In this document: positions 44,174 to 52,419 of the stretch, piece by piece
Layout of the letters: each line of letters opens with the position of its first letter
Position numbering within the stretch: position 1 is the stretch's first letter
Origin: Kibdelosporangium banguiense
GTDB taxonomy: Bacteria; Actinomycetota; Actinomycetes; Mycobacteriales; Pseudonocardiaceae
Direction: 5' to 3'
NCBI RefSeq assembly: GCF_017876405.1
Contig: NZ_JAGINW010000001.1
Coordinates: 11,793,203-11,857,202 of the forward strand
Length of the DNA: 64,000 nt
Translations under genes and position numbers: made by a program
The notes under the pieces: generated by a model
What the model was told of the DNA's origin: nothing
The model's database searches: none
The model's input: the letters and a program-made list of their open reading frames with translations, nothing else

Positions 44174-45297
44174 TGTCGGCCACCGCCTTTCGTCGCCGTG
44201 ACCGTTGCCAGGACAAGGAAATCAACGACCCCTGGCCGCTCCGAGAACGGCTCGGTCAACCGGATCAGGCAACGCACCCGGCGTGAACTGTCCACAGTGG
44301 CCTCAACCGGGCATTGGATCGTCTTGGGACCCGTGATCGGGGGCACCCGGGGAGTCAGCTGGGTGTGCAGGACCACCTGGCCGGTGGCGACCTGCTCCGC
44401 GGTGACGCCGGCAGGCAGGGGCAGGATCATTCCGTCGGTCGCGGTTCCGGAGGCCACGAGCACGCTGCCCGCCGAGATCCGGCCGGAGAAACTCCCTTCG
44501 ATGTTCAGGTTTCCGTTGGCCTGCATGGTCATCAGCGGCGCGACTGTGCCGCCCTGGTAGAGGCCGAAGATCAGGGACGGTTGCTCACCTCCGGACAGCT
44601 GCAAGGCAGGCTGGCCGTCCTGCACCGCGGGCTTGGTCCGCAAGGTCAACGAGCCTGACCGCGCCGCAACTGTGTCCGCCCGGACGCCCACGTACCGCAC
44701 CGAAACACTACGAGCCGTCACCGACACAGCAGTGAAGTGACCGCTGGTCCACTGCACATACCCAAGAAGTACACGCCATGGGGCAGGCGGTTCGGCTGGT
44801 AGAGCACCGACTGGCGGCGGCGGTGGATCGGCGAATGTCAGCTCGTCACCGAGGCGTCCGAAAAGGATCTGATACGACTCCTCCACGCGAGTCTTCGCGG
44901 TGTTCCCGCCGCACGAGTCCAGTTGGGGAGCCGAGCCGCCCGGTTCCCGGTCCAGAGCGGTGAGGAACACCGGATAGGGTGACGTGGTGGCCGGGTCCGC
45001 GCCGTTGACCTCCTCGAAGTCGCTCTCCCGCAGCACAACTGTCTCCGGGACGACCACTTCCCTGCCGTTGCCGTCGATCGCAAGGCCAGGTGAGACCCTC
45101 ACCTCGACGAAACGGGCGTTGGTGACTGGGTCGGTGCGGTTCTCGGTGAGCAACTCCAACCCTTCGGCGACGCCCCAATCGTGCAGGTAGCGGGAATGCC
45201 GCGCGGCCGCAGCGCGGGCGTGCGTGACTGTGGCCGAGAGGTCTGCTGCGGCGAGGACCTGGCCTTCGTGGAAGGCGGGTCGCAATGGTCCTGTCAT
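44170..45297 (-). CDS. Third member of an eCIS paralogue trio, fibre-like C-terminus
   Basis: A 375-aa protein. Its N-terminal ~100 residues share a pattern with the two genes upstream: FHEGQVLAAADLS, then DWGVAEGLEL, then VSPGLAIDGNGREVVV. A central region follows with proline-rich FADPPPPPVG. Residues ~220-290 look like a beta-structured fibre segment (TMQANGNLNIEGSFSGRIS). It overlaps both neighbours by 4 bp. The position between baseplate and tape-measure genes, where Afp carries its fibre gene, together with the fibre-like end suggests a baseplate decoration or receptor-contacting part; this is inference. Confidence 0.7.
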   Translation of the reverse strand: MTGPLRPAFHEGQVLAAADLSATVTHARAAAARHSRYLHDWGVAEGLELLTENRTDPVTNARFVEVRVSPGLAIDGNGREVVVPETVVLRESDFEEVNGADPATTSPYPVFLTALDREPGGSAPQLDSCGGNTAKTRVEESYQILFGRLGDELTFADPPPPPVGALPAEPPAPWRVLLGYVQWTSGHFTAVSVTARSVSVRYVGVRADTVAARSGSLTLRTKPAVQDGQPALQLSGGEQPSLIFGLYQGGTVAPLMTMQANGNLNIEGSFSGRISAGSVLVASGTATDGMILPLPAGVTAEQVATGQVVLHTQLTPRVPPITGPKTIQCPVEATVDSSRRVRCLIRLTEPFSERPGVVDFLVLATVTATKGGGRQ

Positions 45298-47252
45298 GTG
45301 GACTCACCGGACTTCGGAGTACGAGTGGACCGAGTCCGCCGGGCCGGCTTCGCGGATTCGGGCTCCTCCGCGCCTTCCAGTTGCTCAAGCCGGGAGCCCA
45401 GGCGTTCGGGCAGTTGCTCCCGTACCTCGGTCACCTGGGCCTGAGCACTGCCCAGTTGTGCCCGCAGCCCTTCCAAGGCGGCCGTCAGTTCCGTCACCTG
45501 TGTTCTGAGTGCGGCCAGCTCGTGCAGGCTGTCGGTCACCTCGCTCGGCGTGGTGTAGACCTGATCATGCAACGCCTTCGGTGGCGTCTCGCCTGGTGCC
45601 GGCCTCAGCAACAGTCTCAGCATCGCCGCCAGATCGCCGGTCTGTGGCCATCTCCGCAGCAGCGAGTCGTCATAGTGCTTGCCGGGTACTGGCTCGTTGC
45701 CGGGCAATGACGGCGCCTTGAATTCGGGCACGGGCTGGCAGCACAGCCGTTCGGCCAGCTCACGCAGCCGGTAGAGCTTGGGCAGCCACTCGCCGTACTG
45801 GGACCCGCCTGGCAGCACCTGTTCCCTTGTCGCCGAACAGATCCGCACGACGTCACAGTCATCGAGCTCAAGGTGCGCGAGCAGGACATCGGTGTCCGTG
45901 CAGCAGGAACAAGGCGGGTTCAGGGTCGAGCACGCGGCGTCGGTCACGAAGCGCCGCACGGCGATGATCAGCCTTGCCGCCGCTTCACCGATCTGCTGTG
46001 ACTCGGCGATCTCGAGCCGCTGATCGCTGCCCGGTTCCGGCGGCGGCAGCAGGTGCGGCACGTTGATCTGGGCGATCGCGGCCCGCAGCGAACAGTCGGC
46101 CAGCGCGGACGTCCGTTCGAGCCGACCGAGCAGCCACTCTCTGATCTGGCTGAGATCCGAACAGAACTCGACCTTCAACGCCTGGTTCATCGGGGTTCCC
46201 TGCGCGACCAGACGCGCCTCGATCGGTGCGGACCGGTCACCGCCGTCAGGCACGACCCGGGCCTGGGTCTCGGTGACGACCGCGCCGGCGATCGAGCGGA
46301 GCAGCGGGTCCGGCCACGCCTTCTTCGCATCGACTCCGGTGAGCCGGCCACACGCCCGCTCCAGCTCGGTGCGGGCGGCACTGACCGAGTCGAGGACCGA
46401 ATAGTCGGACAGGAGTTTCTTCTGCCCGTCCGTGTCGTGCGTGTCGAACCGGGCGATCGCACCGGCCAAGGCCCGCACGTGTTCGGTTATCTCAGGGGCC
46501 GCCAGGGGATCCGGAGTCCCTTCACCGCTCTTGCGCAACCACTCAAGGCTGTCTTTGTACTGTTTGGCTTCGGTCGCGTCGAACTTGAAGGTCCGGCTTG
46601 AACCGAGTGTGGCGTAGAGGATCGCGTCCGCGTAGAACTCGAACCGTCGCGAACGGTCGCGGACAGGACTGTACTTACGCGGATCACCCAGGCGCGCCAG
46701 CAGGCGAGTACCGGGGTTGTGCCGGTGGTCCTCACCGTCGTCGCACTTGACTACGAACCGGAAACCTTCCCGGATACGCGAAGGCACGCACCCAGGCGAC
46801 GGACACGGTTCCTCCGTGGCGTACGGCGCGACCGGTTCGACCGAAAGTTCCTCGTACCGAACGAAAAGACCGTAGCGGCGTCGACCGTCGTCATCACACG
46901 GATCACCGCAGTCCACGCCAAGCGAGCTGACCCGAAGTTCACGGACAAGCGCTTGCACGTCGACTTGTTCCTTGCAGTTCAGCACGATGTCGTTGCCGGT
47001 GCAGTCAAGCGCGTGGCCGGGGTGCACCACGACTTTCCCGCCGCCGCACGGGTCGCAGCCGACTTCCAGGCCGCACACCACGCCCGGCCCGAACATGGAC
47101 CGGTTGTGCAGCCTGCTCTTGCCCGTCATGTAGTCGACCAGCAGGCCGAGGTCGTCCTCGGTGAGCAACTGGCCGGCGAAGAAGCGGGGCCGCACGAAGG
47201 CGGACGGCCGCGCCGACGTCCCTCCGCAGCCGCATCCGCAGTCTGTTCGCAT
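45294..47252 (-). CDS. Second member of the eCIS paralogue trio, Cys-rich with a C-terminal coiled coil
   Basis: A 652-aa protein starting MRTDCGCGCGG. The shared module is RFFAGQLLTEDDLG, GPGVVCGLEV, VHPGHALDCTGNDIVL. Cysteines are many (CDPCGG, GVDCGDPCDDDG, ACSTLNPPCSCCTDTDV), which could bind metal or form a cross-linked surface. The last ~80 residues look like a coiled coil (LAALRTQVTELTAALEGLRA, VTEVREQLPERLGSRLEQLE), fit for oligomerisation. It starts 2 bp after its relative at 47.3 kb and overlaps the next by 4 bp. No named family recognised; a structural or fibre-related role in the particle is likely from position. Confidence 0.7.
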   Translation of the reverse strand: MRTDCGCGCGGTSARPSAFVRPRFFAGQLLTEDDLGLLVDYMTGKSRLHNRSMFGPGVVCGLEVGCDPCGGGKVVVHPGHALDCTGNDIVLNCKEQVDVQALVRELRVSSLGVDCGDPCDDDGRRRYGLFVRYEELSVEPVAPYATEEPCPSPGCVPSRIREGFRFVVKCDDGEDHRHNPGTRLLARLGDPRKYSPVRDRSRRFEFYADAILYATLGSSRTFKFDATEAKQYKDSLEWLRKSGEGTPDPLAAPEITEHVRALAGAIARFDTHDTDGQKKLLSDYSVLDSVSAARTELERACGRLTGVDAKKAWPDPLLRSIAGAVVTETQARVVPDGGDRSAPIEARLVAQGTPMNQALKVEFCSDLSQIREWLLGRLERTSALADCSLRAAIAQINVPHLLPPPEPGSDQRLEIAESQQIGEAAARLIIAVRRFVTDAACSTLNPPCSCCTDTDVLLAHLELDDCDVVRICSATREQVLPGGSQYGEWLPKLYRLRELAERLCCQPVPEFKAPSLPGNEPVPGKHYDDSLLRRWPQTGDLAAMLRLLLRPAPGETPPKALHDQVYTTPSEVTDSLHELAALRTQVTELTAALEGLRAQLGSAQAQVTEVREQLPERLGSRLEQLEGAEEPESAKPARRTRSTRTPKSGEST

Positions 47253-47254
47253 GA

Positions 47255-48451
47255 TCAGCGCTCCTTCACAAAGAACCAGCTCTCGAAGACGTCCCCGCCC
47301 GCACCCGTGCCTGAGGTCCAGGGCCCGATGCCGGACGGCGGCAGCTCACAGCCCCGATGGGTCAGTGCCGACTCGTCTGTCACCGGGTCGATCGTGGGGA
47401 CCTTGCCGCCGACGTTGGTCCCGTCCACCGGGCGGCAGCAACGATCGAGGATGAACGCCGCACGGACGCTCACCAGCACCCGGTCGCCGTCCTGCAGCAC
47501 TTCACGGGTGGTCTGCCGGTAGCGGAAGTGTTGTGTGAACTCGTGATCCGCGTCCCCGGGCTCGTCGAACCTGCCGCCCATGTACCAGGTGGACGCGTTA
47601 CGGCCGGCTCCGCCTTCTATCACCTGGATCTCCACGACGCCGGGCTGCAGCGAGTCCACCCGCACATCGCCGGAGAACCGGACGACCAGGCCGCCGCTCT
47701 CGTTCTGCGTGCCCAGCAGGGTTTTGGCCTCGTCGACGGTGTAGGTGTGGCCGTGGATCCAGTTGACGCCGGTGATCACGGTCGGGACGTACTTGCCGAA
47801 CGGGCGCCGGATGTTCATGTGGATCTGGTCCTGGCGCAACGGCTCGTGGAAGTCCACGTCCTCGATCCTGGCCAGCCACAAGGTCTTGTGCTCGCAACGC
47901 GAACAGCACGTGTCACAGCGCTCGTCTTTCGGCGGCTCACAACCTGTGACCCGTATCGCGTAGGTTTCCTCGGTCCAGCCGTATTCGCAGTCGGACTCGT
48001 CAGCGCAACCGTCGTTGTAGACCGCGCGTGTGGGCTCTACAGCGCGTTCGCAGTAGTCGATGCCAACCCAGACCGTGTCCTTCTCACGCTCGTCGGCGGG
48101 CAACTGCTCCCACAGGTTGACCACGCAGCCACCCCGGACGACGACCTCGTTGCCCTCGCAGTCCACCGCAAGGCCGGGCTTGATCCGGACTTTCGCTTTG
48201 TGCCGCCTGATCGGCTGAGGGTCGGTGGTGACTTCGGGCTCGCTCTCCTCGTCCGGACCCGCCGCGTGCACGTACAGGCCGCACACCACGCCGTAGCCGA
48301 GCAGGCACCGCACACGCAGCTTCAGCTTCTCGCGGATGTACTCCTGCTCACGCTGGAAGTCCTTGGCGCTGAGCATCTGGCCGTGGAAGTAACGCAGCCG
48401 GCGCAGTGGTGGTGCGTCGAAACCGGTTGTTTCGGTGTGTGTCTCCGTCAT
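47255..48451 (-). CDS. First member of the eCIS paralogue trio, Cys-rich
   Basis: A 398-aa protein with the shared module YFHGQMLSAKDFQREQEY, GYGVVCGLYV, IKPGLAVDCEGNEVVV, followed by a cysteine-rich block (DGCADESDCEYG, CEPPKDERCDTCCSRCEHK) and a GVNWIHGHTY segment. The C-terminal part is probably beta structure. It lies 12 bp after the tail-protein-I gene. The three genes in a row probably arose by duplication and are held in the operon by tight spacing. Function not recognised. Confidence 0.7.
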   Translation of the reverse strand: MTETHTETTGFDAPPLRRLRYFHGQMLSAKDFQREQEYIREKLKLRVRCLLGYGVVCGLYVHAAGPDEESEPEVTTDPQPIRRHKAKVRIKPGLAVDCEGNEVVVRGGCVVNLWEQLPADEREKDTVWVGIDYCERAVEPTRAVYNDGCADESDCEYGWTEETYAIRVTGCEPPKDERCDTCCSRCEHKTLWLARIEDVDFHEPLRQDQIHMNIRRPFGKYVPTVITGVNWIHGHTYTVDEAKTLLGTQNESGGLVVRFSGDVRVDSLQPGVVEIQVIEGGAGRNASTWYMGGRFDEPGDADHEFTQHFRYRQTTREVLQDGDRVLVSVRAAFILDRCCRPVDGTNVGGKVPTIDPVTDESALTHRGCELPPSGIGPWTSGTGAGGDVFESWFFVKER

Positions 48452-48463
48452 CCCCTTGTCCTC

Positions 48464-50386
48464 TCAAGACATCTGTGTGTGCACACCGACGGCGGAGACC
48501 ACTCCGACGCTCACCCCGCGGCGCGGTCCTCGTGGCCCTGGTCTGATCACCCCGTCGCGATTGAGTCGCAAACCACCCAATACCGGCGGCGGCAACGGGA
48601 CGAACGCGGTGTCGACCCCGACCGTCGATCGCGAGCCGACGACAAAACCCACGCCGCCGGTCCGCACCGAACCCACTGTGTGTGCAGGTGCCTGGCGTTC
48701 GACCAGTCGCCGCAACGCCTTCTCATCCGCGGAACCCGCTGGAAGCAGCACCCGGAACCGATACGCGTGTTCGGTGATCGGGTCGCTGTCCGGGTTGCCG
48801 AAAGCGCGCAGCGGCGCGGCGCCCAGGGCCGAGCCGCCGATCCGGAACCTGGACGCGGAACGACCGAACAGCCGCACAGCACCCAGCCCCGGACCCTTGC
48901 CGCCGGTGTGCGCCCAGCGGCGATCGGTTGCCAGTTCGTTGATCACCGGCGTGACCCCGAAGACGATCCGTGCGGCTTCCTCGATCGCCCACGGCGTGCC
49001 TCGGCGCCGGTACAGCGCCGGGGCCGCTTTCAACAGGGCACGCCTTGTCCGAGCGTCCCAGCCTGCCTCGAACGACAGTCCCAGCAGGCCCGCCAGCCAC
49101 GGCAGTGCCCGGTCCGGGACACCGGCCGGGTCCAGCAGCGCCGGATACCGCTCGATCACCCGGTCGATCTCCGCCATCGTGGCGTCGAACAAGGACAGGA
49201 ACCGCTCGGTGAAGTCGTCGGCCACTGGATCTTGCCGGTAGGCCGGTGGCAAGAGATCCGCGCTGGTGACCCGGGGGAAATCCAGCCGGATACGACTGAC
49301 CACAGGGGTCGCGGAACCGTCGCCGGACATCCCTAGGCGCAGCGTGAGGAACCGGCCGGGTGGCTGGTCGATGAGGAAGTCCGTAGTACCTGGCGGAGCC
49401 GTCTGCCAGTCGCTGTCCGCGTAGTTGTCGTCCTCGGACACCACGATCTGGACTGTCACCGCTGTCCCGGTGGGCACTTGCGCGTCCACGCGCACGCGAT
49501 GCCAGCGGCACCGCGAGATGCCGCTGTCGATCTTCGTCGTCACCATCGACCCGGTGCGCTCGTACTGCTGTGGCATCGGCGGTTCTTCGGGCCGTGGTTC
49601 GCCCTGCCAGGTGTAGCAGGACGTCACCGGGCCGTCGTGCCCCGGTTCCGTCAGGCAGAATCCCTCATCGCCCGCGGAGACGAGGGAACTCGGCGGGATC
49701 GCGGCCGCCAGTTGTCCCAGTGTGGCCGTGTTGAACTTGCCGCCGGATTCGCTGACATGAATGTGAAATCCCGTGTTGTCTTCGCTCAGCAGCCAGATGC
49801 TCCGGCAGGGACCGGATCGTATTCCGACGACCCGGCCGTCGGCTCCGGTCGGCAGTGCCCCGAGCCACCGCCCGTCCGAGCTGAATCGCGCCAGATCTGT
49901 CCTGCCGTCGCGGGCAACCAGGACCTCGTCGTCCGGCGCCAGTGCGGCCAAGCTCGCTTTCCCGAGCCTGATCACCCCGGCGAGTTGCTCGCCTTCGTTG
50001 CGCCACACCAGCACACGACCGGAATCCACGACAGCGACACGATGCCCTCGCGCCGCGACGGATATCGGATCGCGCAACAACCCTGGGTCACAGGCGCGCG
50101 ACCAGACAGGTTTCCAGCCTCCCGCACACTCATCTCTGCGCGTCAGCCGGGCTCCGGCAAGCAGGTACCACGCGCACGGCTGACAACCGGGTGCGAGCCG
50201 ACGATCGGGGAACCATGGCAGCAACTGGCTTCTCGTCGGGCCTTCCGGTGACGAGCCGCTGTGCGCCAGCCGGATCCCGGCCGGGTCGGTGAAACCGACG
50301 ATGCGCTCGACGTTCTGCTGGTCCTGATCCCAGCCGACATAAGCGTCGAGCAGGCGGAAGGTGGCGGGGCCGGGCGCGCACGTCAT
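48464..50386 (-). CDS. eCIS baseplate protein with phage tail protein I domain (Afp12-like)
   Basis: A 640-aa protein. The ATG at 50386 overlaps the upstream stop by 4 bp; a 26-codon longer frame lies inside the neighbour and is rejected. The N-terminal ~270 residues look like a beta-propeller (ISVAARGHRVAVVDSGRVLV, ALAPDDEVLVARDGRTDLAR). Residues ~380-500 hold the tail protein I-type domain: LLPPAYRQDP, FLSLFDATMAEIDRVIERYP, LPWLAGLLGLSFEAGWDART, ALYRRRGTPWAIEEAARIVF. In phage tails this protein forms baseplate wedges with the J protein, whose genes are directly upstream. The call is firm for the domain. Confidence 0.83.
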   Translation of the reverse strand: MTCAPGPATFRLLDAYVGWDQDQQNVERIVGFTDPAGIRLAHSGSSPEGPTRSQLLPWFPDRRLAPGCQPCAWYLLAGARLTRRDECAGGWKPVWSRACDPGLLRDPISVAARGHRVAVVDSGRVLVWRNEGEQLAGVIRLGKASLAALAPDDEVLVARDGRTDLARFSSDGRWLGALPTGADGRVVGIRSGPCRSIWLLSEDNTGFHIHVSESGGKFNTATLGQLAAAIPPSSLVSAGDEGFCLTEPGHDGPVTSCYTWQGEPRPEEPPMPQQYERTGSMVTTKIDSGISRCRWHRVRVDAQVPTGTAVTVQIVVSEDDNYADSDWQTAPPGTTDFLIDQPPGRFLTLRLGMSGDGSATPVVSRIRLDFPRVTSADLLPPAYRQDPVADDFTERFLSLFDATMAEIDRVIERYPALLDPAGVPDRALPWLAGLLGLSFEAGWDARTRRALLKAAPALYRRRGTPWAIEEAARIVFGVTPVINELATDRRWAHTGGKGPGLGAVRLFGRSASRFRIGGSALGAAPLRAFGNPDSDPITEHAYRFRVLLPAGSADEKALRRLVERQAPAHTVGSVRTGGVGFVVGSRSTVGVDTAFVPLPPPVLGGLRLNRDGVIRPGPRGPRRGVSVGVVSAVGVHTQMS

Positions 50387-52419
50387 GACCGGCCTCCAAC
50401 CGGGATCAGCAACGGACGGCGCGACCAGACCAACGTGTTCGGCGCGATCGCGTGATCCGTGCAAGGCGGCAACCGAAGCCCGTCAACAGTGAGCGAGAGT
50501 TGTGACACGGCAAGGACTCCGTCCACGGAAAGCAGTCTTCGCACCAGTGGTGTGTGCCGCAGGGCACCGCCGAACGGCCAGCCCGCGCCGTTCTCCCCGC
50601 CACGCACCGGATCCAGGTATGTCGTCAGCGAATCGCCTGCCCGGGAAAGCACATCGGCGCGGTCGAGATCAGGGTCGAGCGAGACCCATGCCTCGACCGT
50701 GACCTGCTGGTACTGCGGCGGCGCCGCGACCACGGTGATCCCGGCGGGAGCCACCTCACGCGTCAGGAAATCCGCCACGGCCCGCAGAGTCGCAGCCGTC
50801 GGCACCGGCGGTTCGCCGCTGTCGTCCGCCGGTGGTACGACCAGAACCCCCACCACACCAGGGATCGGCTTACCGGCGAACTCAGGATGCAGACCCGCGA
50901 CCCCGTGTGCACGAGCCACAGACGCGCCTGGAGCACGAGTGGCCATCAGACCGTAGTCAGCAGGCGTCACGGCCCGTCCGCGCGAACGCAGCTCTCCTAC
51001 GCCACGCCGCATCGCGTCAGCGTCAGGTTCGGGATCTGTTCCGCCGGACGCGGGAAATGGGTTGGTTACGCCTGTGATAAACGGCAACGCGGTGACCACG
51101 CCGTTGACAGCTCCGGCACGCACAGCGCCGACGCTGCCACCGCCCACGCGGTAGCGGACAGCACGCACATTGCGGAATCCCGGCGGGACGGCGGCACCGT
51201 TGACACCGTCCCCGAACGTGACCTCGCCGGTCGCGTAGTCCACGACGAACACCCGGTCGTCGACGCCGAACCCGGCGAGGCTCTGGACTTCCTGCCAGCG
51301 AGCGCTGGAACCGGCAGTGGTGCCGAAGACATCACTGCCGGGGTCGTCGTCCACCTCGATCACCACGCTGCCCGCCAGGATCGGTACCTGGCTGAGCCGC
51401 ATCCGGCGCCGGGCGGTCGTCTGAGGGTCCTGGATCGGTTGCAGCGGTTCGTCGAGAATCGTGCGGGCAGCCGTGGCCGCGACCATGTTCAGCCGCAGCC
51501 CGGAGAGCATCGGCGGCAGGCCGGTGAACACGCCGTGGGCGATCTGCAGCCGCAGCCACCGCATTGCCGGTCCTGGCCGCGCACCCGGCGGCCTGCCAGG
51601 AGCCCAAGTGCGTGGGACGCGCAGTTGCAAGGTGCCGCTCGCGCGCAGTCCGTTTGTCTCGTCACCGACGAGCTCGGCAGGTACGAATTTGTTGCCGTCC
51701 AACACATCCCACTTCAGCAAAGGAGCAGGCGGCGACGCGAGCGGCACGAGACCGCCGGAATCCGCAGGTGCCGGTGGCGTAGCGACGACCACGAACCCAA
51801 GTGACAGCAACGGATACGGGCTGGCAGTGCCGGACAGCCCGATCCACAGGCCATTGCCGGGGCGCGGTTCACGGCCGAACGGCGGGAATGCCCGGCCAGG
51901 TCCAGCCGGTCCCATCGGGATCAGCTCCAGCGATCCGGCTTCCTGCACGGCGATCGCCCCGAGCGTCGCCGGAGTGGCGTACAGATCCTGATCGGTCTCG
52001 TAGATCACCTGGCCGTCACGACCGGACGCGGCCGCCTGAAAACCGGCTGGGACCAGCACCGACGCGCCGTCCGGCGGAGTCACTTTGAACTCAAGCAAGG
52101 CGATCGCCGCACTGGCCGGGCCGCGCCGCACCCCAGCCGTCTGCAGGTGCTCGGCAAGCACCTTCTCCGGCAGCCGGTTCACCCGCCCGAGCACCGGTTC
52201 GACCTGGGTACCGAACAGGCGGACAAGCGCGACACCGGCGTCCTGCCGATCCGGATTGGTCCAGTCCGGGGTGTAACCGGCGATCCGGCCGCGGACGTCG
52301 GCACGAACCGCCTCACGGGTCGCGTCCACCAGCTCTGGCTGGATCCCTGTCGGGCCAGGTCCGGGAACGATCCGGCCCTCGGTGTCCGAATCCCGCTCCC
52401 ACCACACGTCGTTGGTCAC
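50383..52419 (-). CDS. eCIS baseplate J-like protein, second copy (Afp11/12 position)
   Basis: A 678-aa protein. It opens with a helical part (DWTNPDRQDAGVALVRLFGT, RLPEKVLAEHLQTAGVRRGP) and has the J-type domains in the second half: FGDGVNGAAVPPGFRNVRAV, RYRVGGGSVGAVRAGAVNGV, RRGVGELRSRGRAVTPADYG and VTVEAWVSLDPDLDRADVLS. It shares this order with the neighbouring 637-aa gene. Two J-like wedge proteins in tandem are known from eCIS. It overlaps both neighbours by 4 bp. Confidence 0.85.
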   Translation of the reverse strand: MTNDVWWERDSDTEGRIVPGPGPTGIQPELVDATREAVRADVRGRIAGYTPDWTNPDRQDAGVALVRLFGTQVEPVLGRVNRLPEKVLAEHLQTAGVRRGPASAAIALLEFKVTPPDGASVLVPAGFQAAASGRDGQVIYETDQDLYATPATLGAIAVQEAGSLELIPMGPAGPGRAFPPFGREPRPGNGLWIGLSGTASPYPLLSLGFVVVATPPAPADSGGLVPLASPPAPLLKWDVLDGNKFVPAELVGDETNGLRASGTLQLRVPRTWAPGRPPGARPGPAMRWLRLQIAHGVFTGLPPMLSGLRLNMVAATAARTILDEPLQPIQDPQTTARRRMRLSQVPILAGSVVIEVDDDPGSDVFGTTAGSSARWQEVQSLAGFGVDDRVFVVDYATGEVTFGDGVNGAAVPPGFRNVRAVRYRVGGGSVGAVRAGAVNGVVTALPFITGVTNPFPASGGTDPEPDADAMRRGVGELRSRGRAVTPADYGLMATRAPGASVARAHGVAGLHPEFAGKPIPGVVGVLVVPPADDSGEPPVPTAATLRAVADFLTREVAPAGITVVAAPPQYQQVTVEAWVSLDPDLDRADVLSRAGDSLTTYLDPVRGGENGAGWPFGGALRHTPLVRRLLSVDGVLAVSQLSLTVDGLRLPPCTDHAIAPNTLVWSRRPLLIPVGGRS

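Noticed and set aside
47357..49336. 659-codon plus-strand open frame opposite the eCIS baseplate genes
   Set aside because: It spans two genes on the other strand plus their gap, has no ribosome site or recognisable domain, and is explained by high GC. The same holds for the plus-strand frames at 55428-56570, 60360-61538 and 61755-62960.
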